A stretch of 64,000 nucleotides of DNA from Methanobacterium sp. (GCA_012838205.1 DUPR01000065.1:1-64000); one strand, 5' to 3'; shown: positions 28,247 to 39,935, counted from the stretch's first letter. A program made the numbers and translations. Notes: generated by a model not told the origin, from the sequence alone.

Positions 28247-29485
28247 ATGAACGTACGTACTAAACAAATTTTATTAGGATTTCTGATAACTTGCATTTTG
28301 GCATCACCAGCTCTAGTTGCAGGGGCTGATTGGAATATGTTCCATGAAAACCCCCAACGAACAGGATATCTTGAACAACCCGCTGATTTCACCCCCACTG
28401 TCTGGTATTTCAGCACTCAAGGCTCAATAAAGTCATCACCCGCAATTTTAAACAAAGTAGCTTATTTCGGATCATCAGATGGCCATGTGTATGCGGTGAA
28501 CCTAGAAGACTGTAGTAAATTATGGGATTATAAAACCGACGGAGCTGTAGTATCATCCCCTTCAATTTCTGGAGACTATTTATATGTGGGATCAAAGGAC
28601 GGATACATTTACGCACAAGATATTAAAAATGGAAATGTTAAATGGAAATATAAAACTGGAAATTCCATAGAATCATCCCCCCTAATCCAAAACAACATGA
28701 TATTCATTGGTTCAAATGACGGAAGAGTTTATAGCATATATAAATCAAATGGGACTAAAAATTGGGAATATAACACTGGCAACGCAGTTAAATCATCCCC
28801 CGTTATCATAAATGATTATTTGATTATCGGTTCAGATGATGGGAAAATTTACGCATTAAACATGGAAACTGGGGATAAAAAATGGGAATACACCACTGGG
28901 GATAAGGTACAATCATCCCCCGCTGTGATGAATAATGTTGCCTATGTTGGATCAGATGATGGTAAACTATATGCTATTAATATCAATAATGGGACGCTCA
29001 AATGGAACTATGACATGGGAAAACCAGTATATTCATCACCAACAATTGATACCAATGACAATAGCTTATTTGTAGGAGCTGATAATGGGAAAATGGTTTG
29101 CTTAGACACGCGAAATGGAGTCGAAAAATGGAGTTATAATGCTACTGGCGCTGTCAAAACATCAGCAGCTATCGTGAAAAATAAAATAGTCTTCGGATCA
29201 GATGGAGGCACTGTTTACATTGTAAACAAATATAATGGCAACCTTGAATGGAATTATAATCCAGGTTATGGCATAATTAACCAAGCCATTCAATCATCTC
29301 CAGCAGTTTATGGAAACATGATCTACATCGGTGCTGATGATGGATCCCTGTATGCCTTGAACAATGACAAAATGAATGGACCAACCTCAGTATACGCTTA
29401 TTACATAGGTGGAACTCTTGTGATCTTGGCCATTTTCTTGGTTGCAGTTAAAATAATCCGTAAACGAAGTAAGAAAGCAGAATGA
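28247..29485 (+). CDS. Membrane-anchored PQQ-like beta-propeller repeat protein
   Basis: The 412-residue protein has a signal peptide (MNVRTKQILLGFLITCILASPALVAG region), about eight repeats of roughly 40 residues with SSP...GS(D/N)DG..YA...G..KW blade motifs, and a C-terminal helix followed by a basic tail (KIIRKRSKKAE). It therefore sits outside the cell, tethered by its C-terminus. It resembles BamB-like or PQQ-dehydrogenase-like propellers but lacks the catalytic residues of the enzymes, so a scaffold or binding role is likely. The DNA repeats at about 120-base intervals (tcatcccc blocks). It follows the exporter genes by 46 bases with a ribosome site AAGGTGAT, and is probably cotranscribed. 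Confidence 0.85.
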   Translation: MNVRTKQILLGFLITCILASPALVAGADWNMFHENPQRTGYLEQPADFTPTVWYFSTQGSIKSSPAILNKVAYFGSSDGHVYAVNLEDCSKLWDYKTDGAVVSSPSISGDYLYVGSKDGYIYAQDIKNGNVKWKYKTGNSIESSPLIQNNMIFIGSNDGRVYSIYKSNGTKNWEYNTGNAVKSSPVIINDYLIIGSDDGKIYALNMETGDKKWEYTTGDKVQSSPAVMNNVAYVGSDDGKLYAININNGTLKWNYDMGKPVYSSPTIDTNDNSLFVGADNGKMVCLDTRNGVEKWSYNATGAVKTSAAIVKNKIVFGSDGGTVYIVNKYNGNLEWNYNPGYGIINQAIQSSPAVYGNMIYIGADDGSLYALNNDKMNGPTSVYAYYIGGTLVILAIFLVAVKIIRKRSKKAE

Positions 29486-29520
29486 ATACTTTTAAGAAAC
29501 ATTTAAAAAAAAAACTGACC

Positions 29521-29568
29521 AGATTGAAGACGTATGTTTAAAAATGTCTTCAGTCTTACTTTTTTTTG
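29521..29568 (+). terminator. Hairpin terminator after the propeller gene
   Basis: Bases 29521-29531 (agattgaagac) pair with 29546-29556 (gtcttcagtct) through eleven pairs including one G-U, with a 14-base loop. A T-tract of eight follows at about 29560-29567. It lies about 40 bases after the stop codon and would end the padR-ABC-propeller transcript. Confidence 0.65.
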
Positions 29569-29711
29569 ATTCAAAAATTTTTTTTAATCAATTATTTGAT
29601 TTAAAATTGTTGTTTTAGCCTACTATCACTATATATCAATTCTAAAAGGAATATATTTATTAATATATAGTTAAAAAAAGATAAAAAATAAAAAATAGGA
29701 GGTTTATTTAA

Positions 29712-29996
<285 letters not shown>

Positions 29997-30017
29997 CACT
30001 TAACCTCCATGATTATA

Positions 30018-30056
30018 CTATTGTTGTTTTGTGTTACTAGTATTATATATATTTTA
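30018..30056 (-). promoter_or_regulatory. albA promoter
   Basis: On the minus strand a long AT box (aaaatatatataata, about 30041-30055) is an excellent TATA element. Transcription would start about 25 bases downstream, near 30018-30022, giving a leader of some 22 bases that contains GGAGG. Confidence 0.6.
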
Positions 30057-30284
30057 TGCACACCCTTTTTTAAGGAAATAAAAGCTTTTCTGCATGTAAA
30101 TGATTAAAATATTGAAAATTAATCCATTTGAATTGTTAAAATGATTATTATCGAATTAACATAGAAAAAAATGAGAATATAATGAAAAAACGAGTTTTGT
30201 TATCAAACTACTAAATATCACTATCCACGAGTACTTTTGTTCTAATTTTCTCTAAAAAACATAGATGATCTTTAAACATATTTT

Positions 30285-31043
30285 TTATTCCACTGAACGA
30301 AATATTATTACAAAACCATCCATTTTGCCATCGATGTTATTAATCGGTGTTACACTACCATTAACAGTAATAGTGGTTTCATCTTTGGCTGTGAGTGAAG
30401 CCATGTTGAATGAATATTCGCCTTTCAAGGAGATATCTTCACCAAGGGGAAATTTAAACCCTATTGGTTTGAAAATATCACGAACATCATGCCCTAATGC
30501 GTCTTCTTCTAGCCATCCTGTTAATTCTTCAGCCATGGAATTCATAAAACGCACTTGTGCTTGGGGATCAGTGGCAATCACAGCGTCACTTATGCTCCTA
30601 AGTGTTGCTCCCAACCATTGGTCATGTTTACGGAGTCTTTTCTCCAATCGGTGCCTGTATAGGGTAATTTCAATAGCAGTGTTAAGTTCGCTCTCTTCAA
30701 ATGGTTTACGTAAAAATCCGTACGGTTGTTTTAGGATAAATCCTGATGGTTCAGTTATTTTAGCTCTTTGAACTGTTTTTTCATCAGAATAAGCTGTTAA
30801 ATAGATAATTGGAATGCCTAGTTTGGATCGTATTTTTTCTGCCGCTTCAATACCATCCATTTCTCCTTCCAACTTGATATCCATTATAACTAGATCTGGT
30901 TTTATTTCTTCCGAGACTTTGATTGCATCTTCTCCTGAAGAAACAATGGCTGGAACCTCGTAACCCACACTATTGAGGGCTTTTCTCATATCTTCAGCAG
31001 TAATTCTTTCGTCTTCCACTACAAGAATTTTCACAGTCGACAC
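30285..31043 (-). CDS. Response regulator with receiver and PAS domains
   Basis: The 252-residue protein begins at a GTG with GGAGGT seven bases upstream. Residues 1-125 are a receiver domain with acidic pair ED (VVEDERIT), phosphoacceptor motif LVIMDIKLEGEMDG and TAYSDEKT. Residues 135-252 are a PAS domain (SDAVIATDPQAQVRFMNSMAEELTGW). There is no histidine kinase or DNA-binding domain. Such REC-PAS proteins are numerous in Methanobacteriales and probably relay signals to separate kinases. It is closely similar to the next gene upstream, about 50 bases away, and the two look like a tandem duplication. Confidence 0.92.
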   Translation of the reverse strand: MSTVKILVVEDERITAEDMRKALNSVGYEVPAIVSSGEDAIKVSEEIKPDLVIMDIKLEGEMDGIEAAEKIRSKLGIPIIYLTAYSDEKTVQRAKITEPSGFILKQPYGFLRKPFEESELNTAIEITLYRHRLEKRLRKHDQWLGATLRSISDAVIATDPQAQVRFMNSMAEELTGWLEEDALGHDVRDIFKPIGFKFPLGEDISLKGEYSFNMASLTAKDETTITVNGSVTPINNIDGKMDGFVIIFRSVE

Positions 31044-31092
31044 TTTATTTACCTCCCTATTCTACTCCCCTATGATCAGAATATGCTTAACA

Positions 31093-31833
31093 CTATTGTT
31101 TAGCGGTAAATGCTACTACCAACCCATTTACACGCTGTTGGTTATCTTTGATAGGAGTAATGGTGCCGTTTACAAAAACATGACCCCCTCCCTGTGAAAT
31201 GAGTTTAGGTTCTTCATCTGATGTTAAAGCCTCTGCCAGTGAACACTCATAAGTTACTTCTTTCAAAAGCGGGAAAATTTCTGTTATATCCTTTCCAAGA
31301 ACTTCTGCTTTAGTCCAACCAGTTAAATTCTCTGCTAAAGCATTAATAAATCTGATTTGTCCTGTGGAATTGGTGGCAATAACTGCTTCTGATGTTTTCT
31401 GTAACATAGCACCAGAAATTTGATCGTGCTCTTTCTCCATCTGGTGCCTGTAAAGAGTTATTTCTATGGCAGCATGAAGTTCACGTTCTTCAAATGGTTT
31501 GCTTAACATTCCTTGCCCTTTAACCAAAAACCCTGATGGTTCAGTTAGTTTAGCTCTTTCTACTGTTTTTTCATCGGAATAAGCAGTTAGGTAGATAACT
31601 GGAATATCTTGTACCTTTCTGATCTCAGCAGCTGCCTCAATACCATCCATTTCTCCTTTCAATTTAATATCCATTAGAACTAAATCAGGTTCCAGCCTAG
31701 CTGCTTGACGAACTGCGCCTTCCCCTGTAGAACAAATAATAGGCACCTTATATCCGGCAGATACCAGTCCTGCTTTGATATCTTCGGCGGTGATCCTTTC
31801 GTCTTCCACCACTAAAATTGTTGCACGAGTCAC
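31093..31833 (-). CDS. Response regulator with receiver and PAS domains (tandem paralogue)
   Basis: The 246-residue protein starts at a GTG with GGAG about ten bases upstream. It has the same receiver-PAS layout as the next gene: VVEDERITAEDI, LVLMDIKLKGEMDG, TAYSDEKTVERAKLTEPSGF, then TSEAVIATNSTGQIRFINALAENLTGW. The receiver halves are nearly identical in motifs while the PAS halves differ more, which suggests recent duplication with divergence of the sensing part. No kinase lies nearby. It is the promoter-proximal member of the pair. Confidence 0.92.
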   Translation of the reverse strand: MTRATILVVEDERITAEDIKAGLVSAGYKVPIICSTGEGAVRQAARLEPDLVLMDIKLKGEMDGIEAAAEIRKVQDIPVIYLTAYSDEKTVERAKLTEPSGFLVKGQGMLSKPFEERELHAAIEITLYRHQMEKEHDQISGAMLQKTSEAVIATNSTGQIRFINALAENLTGWTKAEVLGKDITEIFPLLKEVTYECSLAEALTSDEEPKLISQGGGHVFVNGTITPIKDNQQRVNGLVVAFTAKQ

Positions 31834-31958
31834 ACCATCTGCACTCCTGACTATATTATATACAAATATACAATGGTTAGGTAAATATGATATTCTTTCT
31901 TTACTATATCGTTGCTTTAATATAAGGATTTTTAAAGTAGTAATGAATTCCAGTAGTT

Positions 31959-33476
31959 TTATCTTCCTATAAGAATCTTGTTTATTGCATCTAAAACAGC
32001 TTCAACACTGGCCATTACCACGTCTTCCACAGTAGATCGTCCTGTAGCGCTGTTACCTTCGTTATCTGCTAGAATTACAAATACCTCAGCTAGTGCATTT
32101 GTTCCCCCAGTTATCGCTTCAATATGGTATTCTTTTAGCTCTATATCAGCTGTTTCTCCCACTAAACTTTGAATAGCATTTATGGCAGCGTCAACTGGAC
32201 CCACCCCTGTTTTAGCTGCGGTTTTTATCTGGCCGTCAATGTTAAGTTTCACCGTGGCTGTGGGAAGAACGTTGTCCCCAGTAATCACAGTGAAACCTTC
32301 TAATCTTACTTTTTCCTCTTTAGGTCTTCCTATTACTGTTTCAGCCAGTGCTTGCAGATCTGCGTCTGTAATCATTTTTCCCTTATCTCCCAGTTTTTTC
32401 ACTTGATCATATAGGCTGCAGAACTGATCTTCATCCATTTCAATTCCATAATCATCCAGTTTAGACCGTATTGCACGGGCCCCAGTATGTTTTCCCATGA
32501 TTATGCGGCGGGTGTGACCTACCATTTCTGGTTTCAAGGGCTCATATGTCTCTGCTTTCTGCAAAACTCCGTGGACATGTATTCCTGCTTCGTGGGCAAA
32601 GGCATTATCTCCAACTATAGCCTTATTTGGAGGCATTTTCACTCCAGTGATTCTGGAAACGAGTTCAGAAGTTCCCACTAAAAGTTCAGTGTTGATGTTA
32701 GTTTTAATTCCATAATTGATCATAAGGGCCATTACAACCTCTTCCAGGGAAGTGTTTCCTGCTCTTTCCCCTAATCCGTTGATTGTTGCATGAACTTGCT
32801 GAGCACCAGCTTCCACTGCCGAAAGGCTGTTAGCCACTGCCAAACCAAAATCATCATGACAGTGCACACTGATTGGAATTTTTACTGCTTTTTTGATGTC
32901 TGTTATTAGTTTATGCATAGATACTGGGAGCATGACCCCCACTGTGTCTGGCACGTTGATTATGTCGGCTCCTGCTTCTTCTACTGCAGAATAAATTTTT
33001 TGGAGGAATTCCAGTTCGGTGCGGGTGGCATCTTCTGCTGAAAATTCAGCAATTATTCCATGGTCTTTAATGTACTCCACTGCTTGCACTGATTTTTGGA
33101 GTATTTCATCTTGGTCCATCTTTAATTTGTATTTCCGGTGAAGTGGAGATGTTCCAATGAAGGTGTGAATGTAATCCACATCCGAGTCTAAGGCAGCATC
33201 CAGGTCTTCCTGTAGTACTCTTGCCAAACCACAAACTTGCGTATTGAGACCTAAACTTTTAATTTGCTGGGCTGCTTTCCGTTCACCCTGTGATGCAGCT
33301 GGAAATCCCACTTCTATTACATCTACTCCTAAGCGGTCCAGCCTTTTGGCTATTCTAATCTTTTCATCCGGAGTTATAGCTACTCCCGGCGTTTGTTCAC
33401 CATCACGAAGGGTGGTATCGAATATTAGCACCTTTTCGGGTATTTTCATTTCTTTTTTAATCTCATCTATGTACAT
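31959..33476 (-). CDS. leuA: 2-isopropylmalate synthase LeuA (alpha-isopropylmalate/homocitrate synthase family)
   Basis: The 505-residue protein has the catalytic barrel with [47 protein letters not shown] (metal histidines) and [16 protein letters not shown]-terminal regulatory domain (about 390-505) ends [22 protein letters not shown]. It condenses acetyl-CoA with 2-oxoisovalerate in leucine synthesis. Paralogues in methanogens are CimA (citramalate synthase) and AksA (homocitrate synthase, no regulatory domain); full length and the regulatory domain favour LeuA over AksA, while CimA cannot be fully excluded. The C-terminal domain is the usual leucine feedback site. Confidence 0.86.
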   Translation of the reverse strand: MYIDEIKKEMKIPEKVLIFDTTLRDGEQTPGVAITPDEKIRIAKRLDRLGVDVIEVGFPAASQGERKAAQQIKSLGLNTQVCGLARVLQEDLDAALDSDVDYIHTFIGTSPLHRKYKLKMDQDEILQKSVQAVEYIKDHGIIAEFSAEDATRTELEFLQKIYSAVEEAGADIINVPDTVGVMLPVSMHKLITDIKKAVKIPISVHCHDDFGLAVANSLSAVEAGAQQVHATINGLGERAGNTSLEEVVMALMINYGIKTNINTELLVGTSELVSRITGVKMPPNKAIVGDNAFAHEAGIHVHGVLQKAETYEPLKPEMVGHTRRIIMGKHTGARAIRSKLDDYGIEMDEDQFCSLYDQVKKLGDKGKMITDADLQALAETVIGRPKEEKVRLEGFTVITGDNVLPTATVKLNIDGQIKTAAKTGVGPVDAAINAIQSLVGETADIELKEYHIEAITGGTNALAEVFVILADNEGNSATGRSTVEDVVMASVEAVLDAINKILIGR

Positions 33477-33582
33477 GGGAAGTCCCCTATATGGTTTGAC
33501 ATGTCAATCTGATCTTTAGATGGGACTAGATAAAAAAATTGTGATGGAAAAAAATCTTGAAACTTGATAGTGGTAATAAATT

Positions 33583-34377
33583 TTAGGTTCCCATGCTCAA
33601 GCTCAAGAAATTTCTGAGACCTGGTGCCAAGCCCAAAATGAATATTGCCAATTTTAACATGTTTCGAATAGTTCGATCTTCAACATAAGTGTCTATAACA
33701 TAAAGAGCCGGTAATATGACTGCAATTTTCAAGGGATACATTATAATAGCAGTGTCTGCTAATTGAGTGAGTGCGTTGGGTAGAACGTGTTGTTCAGCAT
33801 ACCCATAGTAGTCCACAGCTATAAAGGTAGTGCTTGCGTCTAATAAATGAGCTAATAAAATACTTAAATTGAATTTGTCCTTTAGAAGACTCCATTTTTT
33901 ACTTAATAATATAAATGGGAGTGATATTAGACCCCATGAGCTCAAAATCTCAATACTTGCTGTGAGGTTGAGGTGTGGAGTGTGATATATATTTGGAAGA
34001 CAAATAACTGCACCAATTATAAATATAATGTAACGATAATTCCATCCCATCTTGCGTTCAATGAAAACTGATGCTAATAATGTGAAAATAGCTGATAATC
34101 CAGTTAAAACATATATTCCAGGAGTTACCATGATGTAGGTTAAAGGATATATTCCATTATCGACTAGTGCTCGAGCACTGGACCCGAAGAATATGAAGGG
34201 AATTAATGGTATCAAAAGATCTTTCGGGTCTTTTTCTATCCATCTGAACATTTTGATTATTACTAGGATTACTAGACCCAATATTATTCCAAAGACTATA
34301 GTATTCAAGGTAGTGTAACCAGGGTGTAAGTATATAAAGTTTTCCTGGATGTACTGTAGGATAGAATCAAACAACAT
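33583..34377 (-). CDS. DUF63 family integral membrane protein
   Basis: The 264-residue protein has about seven membrane helices. The conserved segment LAHLLDASTTFIAVDYYGYAEQHVLPN and the earlier FFGSSARALVDNGIYP identify DUF63, an archaeal membrane family of unknown function. Conserved polar residues within helices (Asp, His, Glu) hint at an enzymatic or transport site. It lies between the PHP gene and leuA on the same strand, with about 70 and 106 bases between them. Confidence 0.85.
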   Translation of the reverse strand: MLFDSILQYIQENFIYLHPGYTTLNTIVFGIILGLVILVIIKMFRWIEKDPKDLLIPLIPFIFFGSSARALVDNGIYPLTYIMVTPGIYVLTGLSAIFTLLASVFIERKMGWNYRYIIFIIGAVICLPNIYHTPHLNLTASIEILSSWGLISLPFILLSKKWSLLKDKFNLSILLAHLLDASTTFIAVDYYGYAEQHVLPNALTQLADTAIIMYPLKIAVILPALYVIDTYVEDRTIRNMLKLAIFILGLAPGLRNFLSLSMGT

Positions 34378-34448
34378 GACACTAGGTAGGGATTTAGAAT
34401 ATTTATACTTATCTTGACTTGTTAAATATTATTAAAATGAAAAATCTC

Positions 34449-35096
34449 TTAAATTCGTTTGATCTTCTTGTTTATAACTTCTTTCAGGATGAGTGGTAGG
34501 GGAGTCCGATCTCCGAAAACATTGGTCTTCCCAGATAGAATTCCTTTGATAATGCCATCTACTGAAAAATCTGCTTCCAGTTGGGTAACACAGCTGCCTA
34601 TGGCCCCTAGAAAGTGTGCATCACTAGCACCTATTTGGGGAATTTTCTTTTCTATGGCCATTTTTTTAGCTCGCCAATTTGAATATCCAAAAATGTAACG
34701 TGAGTTCAGAGTTTCCATGGCATCCACATCTACATATTTTACTTGGGTAAACAGTCCTTCACGATAAGTAACAAATGGATGGGCTGCCACTGCAATTCCT
34801 CCCTGAATTCGAATGAGATCAACAGTTTCTTCAGGAGAGATTCCTTTCGGTATCTCTTCACTTATGCCTAAGGCCACAATGTGTCCTTTACTTGTTGATA
34901 CCTCCATGGCGGGTATGATCACCAGATCATCCATTTTCCCATAATTTTTTAAAGCTACTTCAGAACCTTTGAGGGAATTATGGTCAGCAATGGCTATTGC
35001 ATCTAAACCAATTTTTCGGGAATGTTTTATAATGTCTTTTACAGATGCGGTAGAGTCTCCAGAGTATGTACTGTGAATGTGGGGGTCAATGATCAT
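34449..35096 (-). CDS. PHP domain metal-dependent phosphoesterase
   Basis: The 215-residue protein has the PHP pattern: DPHIHSTYSGD (H-x-H), AIADHN, then AAHPF and IGASDAHFLG, which supply the metal-binding His and Asp residues. Stand-alone PHP proteins are phosphatases or nucleases, such as RNase AM-like or histidinol-phosphatase-like enzymes; the substrate is open. It begins three bases after the DUF1786 stop (TAA-tta-ATG), with GGAGAT overlapping that stop, so the two are translationally coupled. Confidence 0.88.
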   Translation of the reverse strand: MIIDPHIHSTYSGDSTASVKDIIKHSRKIGLDAIAIADHNSLKGSEVALKNYGKMDDLVIIPAMEVSTSKGHIVALGISEEIPKGISPEETVDLIRIQGGIAVAAHPFVTYREGLFTQVKYVDVDAMETLNSRYIFGYSNWRAKKMAIEKKIPQIGASDAHFLGAIGSCVTQLEADFSVDGIIKGILSGKTNVFGDRTPLPLILKEVINKKIKRI

Positions 35097-35099
35097 TAA

Positions 35100-36122
35100 T
35101 TATCTCCTATGCATAATTGTTTGTATTAGTCCAGCAGGACCAGTCATCATCACGTCCCCTCCTGGTGCAGCGTTGTAAATTTCCAGATCTGTTTCTTTAA
35201 GAATAGCACGTTTTGGCCCAGTTGCTACTACACAGTCAAAAGTCCCTATTCCTTTGACTGCCCATGCCCCATGCCCACCTTCACTATGAACCTCCGCATG
35301 AGTTATTGATCCTTCTGAAAGACGGGTCACTAGTTCTTCTATCCTTTGAGGAGTAAGAAGTCCGGTGTGGTGTTCAAAAACTCCATTAATTTTTCCTTCT
35401 TTAAATGAAGCAGCTAATGTATGCCCATTGCCCACATCCATAGCCACATATCTATTCATCTCAGCAACCGTGGTGTCAAGAGTGGCTCCAGATATTGATG
35501 CAAATTTGGAGTCCATAATTGTTGGATGGTATTCTTTGAGAGTCCTTAAAACCCCTTGCATACGGGTGAAGTATTCTGGGACTTTATCATGATATGCAAA
35601 ATTTTCAGGAGAGCGAGGAACATCAAGGTTCTCTTTGATCTTTTCAAACCGAAAGTTTCTGTCACCAGTTCCCTCTTGATAACCATGATCCTGTACTGCC
35701 ACCCCAATATGGTCGAATTCCATTTTGACATCGAAATTGGATAATGCCCCACTAATAGCTTGTAAATCAACATCTTTAAGCTCTAATTTTGCAATTTGGG
35801 GGTGTGTTGCCCCAGATGGAACAATTTCAATGCCCATTGATTTTACTCGTTCTAAATCATCCCTAACTGTTCGAGCCGCTTGTTCTGTCATCAGTACCCG
35901 ATAACCTTTATCAAGGTGATTTTTAATGGCTTTGTTTACTGGACCACCACCCATGGTATCACCAGTTAAGAAAAGATCATGATGATGTCTTTTTATCCTA
36001 TCCGCCATTATTTTGGTGGGAGAAGGGAGAACCATCTTCACTGAGTTTTCAATAGAGTGGTTAGTGTCATGCAGCATTATATCTTGGGTCCCTGTACCCA
36101 CATCAATTGCCAGTATTTTCAT
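35100..36122 (-). CDS. DUF1786 family ASKHA-fold protein
   Basis: The 340-residue protein starts MKILAIDVGTGTQDIMLHD, an actin/sugar-kinase-like phosphate-binding loop, and repeats the theme mid-chain with YVAMDVGNGHTLAAS. The GDTMGGGPVN and TGPAGLIQ segments complete the DUF1786 pattern, sometimes annotated as pyruvate-formate-lyase-activating-enzyme related without direct evidence. An ATP-dependent role is inferred from the fold. It is the first gene of a unit with the PHP gene. Confidence 0.82.
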   Translation of the reverse strand: MKILAIDVGTGTQDIMLHDTNHSIENSVKMVLPSPTKIMADRIKRHHHDLFLTGDTMGGGPVNKAIKNHLDKGYRVLMTEQAARTVRDDLERVKSMGIEIVPSGATHPQIAKLELKDVDLQAISGALSNFDVKMEFDHIGVAVQDHGYQEGTGDRNFRFEKIKENLDVPRSPENFAYHDKVPEYFTRMQGVLRTLKEYHPTIMDSKFASISGATLDTTVAEMNRYVAMDVGNGHTLAASFKEGKINGVFEHHTGLLTPQRIEELVTRLSEGSITHAEVHSEGGHGAWAVKGIGTFDCVVATGPKRAILKETDLEIYNAAPGGDVMMTGPAGLIQTIMHRR

Positions 36123-36389
36123 GTTTTACTGTTATGTTCATGCGCATTATATAATAGAATCACAAGATGAAGTACAAATATATACAACAAAGATTTAAAT
36201 AGTACTCTGGTTATATTTTGGTGTTAGACCTAATAATATTTGCCAAAAAAATTAATGTTTAAAAAGATTTATAAATGACAAAAACTGGATGGAAGATATT
36301 ATAATTTGATTTTTATATTAAATCCCAATTGTGATGATTGTCATAATATAATAAATTTTTTAATACTATGCAAAAATGAGGTGAAATGC

Positions 36390-37682
36390 ATGTACAGTGT
36401 AAAATTAACCGAAAAAGAAATCCCGAAAAAATGGTATAACATAGCAGCGGATCTTCCTGTTGAATTTCCACCATATGATCAGACCGAAGAAGGTAAACAA
36501 CTTGAAAATCTTCCAAAAATATTTTCAAAAGGTGTGCTAGAGCAGGAATTATCCACAGAAAGGTATATTGATATTCCAAAGGAAGTAAGAGATATTTACA
36601 TGCAAATGGGGCGGCCCAGCCCCCTAGTCAGAGCTAAAGCCTTGGAAGCATATCTAGAAACCCCGGCAAAAATATTCTACAAAAGAGAAGACACCTCCCC
36701 CACTGGAAGTCACAAGTTAAACACTGCTATAGCACAAGCTTACTATGCTAAACAAGATGGAATAGAACGTTTAACTACTGAGACGGGTGCAGGACAATGG
36801 GGAACTGCGCTTTCATTAGCATGCAAACTTATGGGTATTGATTGCACAGTTTATATGGTTAGAGTGTCCTTTGACCAAAAACCATACCGTAAAACTATTA
36901 TGGAACTTTATGATGGGGAAATATTACCATCACCCAGTGATAAGACTGATTTTGGTAGAAAAGTTCTAAGAGAAAATCCAGACCATCCTGGAACCCTTGG
37001 TGTGGCTATTTCGGAGGCTATTGAAGATGCTTTAAATGATGAAAAAGTGAATTATTCCTTGGGAAGTGTCCTAAATCATGTGATGTTGCATCAAACAGTT
37101 ATTGGTCAGGAAATACAAAAACAACTTGAAGTATTCGATGAAACTCCCGATGTAATGGTTGGTTGTGTTGGTGGTGGAAGTAACTTTGCTGGAGCTACAT
37201 TCCCCTTCATCAAAGACCATTTAGACGAAAAAATAGACTGCAAATTCATTGCAGTTGAGCCATCTCACTGCCCAACCCTAACCAAAGGAGAATACTGTTA
37301 CGACTTTGGAGACACTGCCGGACTTACACCCCTCATCAAGATGTATTCCATGGGCCATGATTTCATACCACCATCAGATCATGCTGGCGGCTTGCGTTAC
37401 CATGGCATGTCACCATTAGTTGCTTTACTTGTACATGAAGGCATTGTGGAGCCAAGAGCAATTCCTCAAACCGGAGTATTCAAGAGTGGAGTGCTTTTTG
37501 CCCGAACTGAAGGAATTGTTCCCGCCCCAGAAACTTGTCATGCTATAAAAACTGGAATTGATGAGGCCCTTAAATGTAAGAAGACTGGTGAAGAAAAAAA
37601 TATTGTTATAAACTTTTCAGGTCACGGTCTCTTGGATCTAGCAGGTTACGATGATTATCTAGAAGGTAAAATAGTAGATTAA
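36390..37682 (+). CDS. trpB2: Tryptophan synthase beta chain, TrpB2 type
   Basis: From the ATG at 36390 the protein has 430 residues, matching TrpB2 rather than the shorter TrpB1. GAGGTG lies six bases upstream; an earlier in-frame ATG would add a poorly conserved 28-residue tail and was rejected. The PLP lysine is in [11 protein letters not shown], followed by [12 protein letters not shown], and the phosphate-binding loop is [11 protein letters not shown]. TrpB2 makes tryptophan from indole and serine, probably salvaging indole without TrpA. In Methanothermobacter trpB2 is repressed by TrpY at TRP boxes. Confidence 0.93.
   Translation: MYSVKLTEKEIPKKWYNIAADLPVEFPPYDQTEEGKQLENLPKIFSKGVLEQELSTERYIDIPKEVRDIYMQMGRPSPLVRAKALEAYLETPAKIFYKREDTSPTGSHKLNTAIAQAYYAKQDGIERLTTETGAGQWGTALSLACKLMGIDCTVYMVRVSFDQKPYRKTIMELYDGEILPSPSDKTDFGRKVLRENPDHPGTLGVAISEAIEDALNDEKVNYSLGSVLNHVMLHQTVIGQEIQKQLEVFDETPDVMVGCVGGGSNFAGATFPFIKDHLDEKIDCKFIAVEPSHCPTLTKGEYCYDFGDTAGLTPLIKMYSMGHDFIPPSDHAGGLRYHGMSPLVALLVHEGIVEPRAIPQTGVFKSGVLFARTEGIVPAPETCHAIKTGIDEALKCKKTGEEKNIVINFSGHGLLDLAGYDDYLEGKIVD
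36391..36396. promoter_or_regulatory. TGTACA sequence (TRP-box core) at the trpB2 start
   Basis: The palindrome TGTACA is the core of the TRP box bound by TrpY in Methanothermobacter, where TrpY controls trpB2. Here it overlaps the trpB2 start codon, later than expected for a promoter operator, and only a single exact copy was noticed near the gene. It may be a coincidence of the codons for Met-Tyr-Ser. Confidence 0.25.
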
Positions 37683-37689
37683 TCATCTT

Positions 37690-37716
37690 ACTTCTTTTTT
37701 TTATTTTTTTTTTGAA
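37690..37716 (+). terminator. Oligo-T terminator after trpB2
   Basis: Directly after the trpB2 stop the plus strand has two long T runs separated by a single A (within 37694-37713), without a hairpin. Archaeal RNA polymerase ends transcripts at such oligo-T tracts. Confidence 0.55.
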
Positions 37717-37876
37717 TTTATTTCCTTTACTCGCAAATTCAGTCATTCATCATTTTTAACACTTTTACTTATTTCTTTGTAGTTTTCATAATCGCGGATG
37801 AACCATTTCATCAAACCCTATTTATACCAGTTAACCAATAGATTAAATAGAGACTTAGAAAAGGAGGATCATGTTT

Positions 37877-39097
<1,221 letters not shown>

Positions 39098-39341
39098 TAA
39101 GAACTTTTCTTTTTATTGCTCTTAATTCATTTTTTACATTATTCTTTAAATAAACATTAAAAAAATCTATAATTCTATAATTACTAGATTTTTCCAACAA
39201 AATAAAAACAGATTTCTGATTTTGGAATTAAATTAGATGTACTTTTTTAAAATTGTTAAGTTAAAGGCAATAAAAATTTAATGTTGATGAGAAAAAAGTT
39301 AAAACTTAATAAATTCAAATAATCATTATGTGGGGGAATTA

Positions 39342-39935
39342 ATGGTGAACAAGACAATTTTAGGAATATCCGGGAGTCCTAGGAAACAGTCCACAGAACA
39401 TGTATTAAGAGAAGCTCTGAATTTGATGGAAGAAAGGGGTTGCAAAACCGAATTATTCACGGTTCGGGGGAAAAACATAAGCCCCTGCCGAAACTGTGAC
39501 TATTGCATACGTGAAAAAGAATGTATTTTGAAAGATGACATGTATGAACTTTATCCGATTTTTAAAGATGTTCAAGGAATTATAATAGCCACCCCAGTTT
39601 ATAATGGTGGTGTCACTGCCCAGATCAAAGCAATCATGGACCGTACCAGGGCGGCGGCAGCAGCTGACATCGACTTCCTTAAACATAAAGTGGGAATGGC
39701 AATCACTGTTGGTGGAGATCGTATTGGAGGTCAAGAATTGGCAATTCAACAGATAATGACTTTTTTCATTTTAAATGGTGCCATACCAGTTAGTGGGGGG
39801 CCTTTCGGTTCCAATCTTGGAGCAAATTTTTGGTCTCATGACACTTTAAAAGGTGTTAAAGAAGATGAAGAAGGATTCAGAAGTCTCAATAAAACAATTA
39901 AGAGGTTTCATGAATTTTTGGAAAAATACCAGTGA
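39342..39935 (+). CDS. Iron-sulfur flavoprotein (Isf-like, flavodoxin fold)
   Basis: From the ATG at 39342 (GGGGG five bases upstream; a GTG at 39330 is an alternative) the protein has 197 residues. The N-terminal FMN loop is ILGISGSPRKQSTE, and the compact cysteine motif CRNCDYCIREKEC (C-x2-C-x2-C-x5-C) is the signature that binds one [4Fe-4S] cluster in Isf. ATPVYNGGVTAQIKAIMDR is the second FMN-binding loop. Isf proteins reduce oxygen or peroxide or pass electrons from ferredoxin in methanogens. It ends 26 bases before a repeated AT-rich element and shares direction with the downstream ferredoxin gene. Confidence 0.9.
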   Translation: MVNKTILGISGSPRKQSTEHVLREALNLMEERGCKTELFTVRGKNISPCRNCDYCIREKECILKDDMYELYPIFKDVQGIIIATPVYNGGVTAQIKAIMDRTRAAAAADIDFLKHKVGMAITVGGDRIGGQELAIQQIMTFFILNGAIPVSGGPFGSNLGANFWSHDTLKGVKEDEEGFRSLNKTIKRFHEFLEKYQ

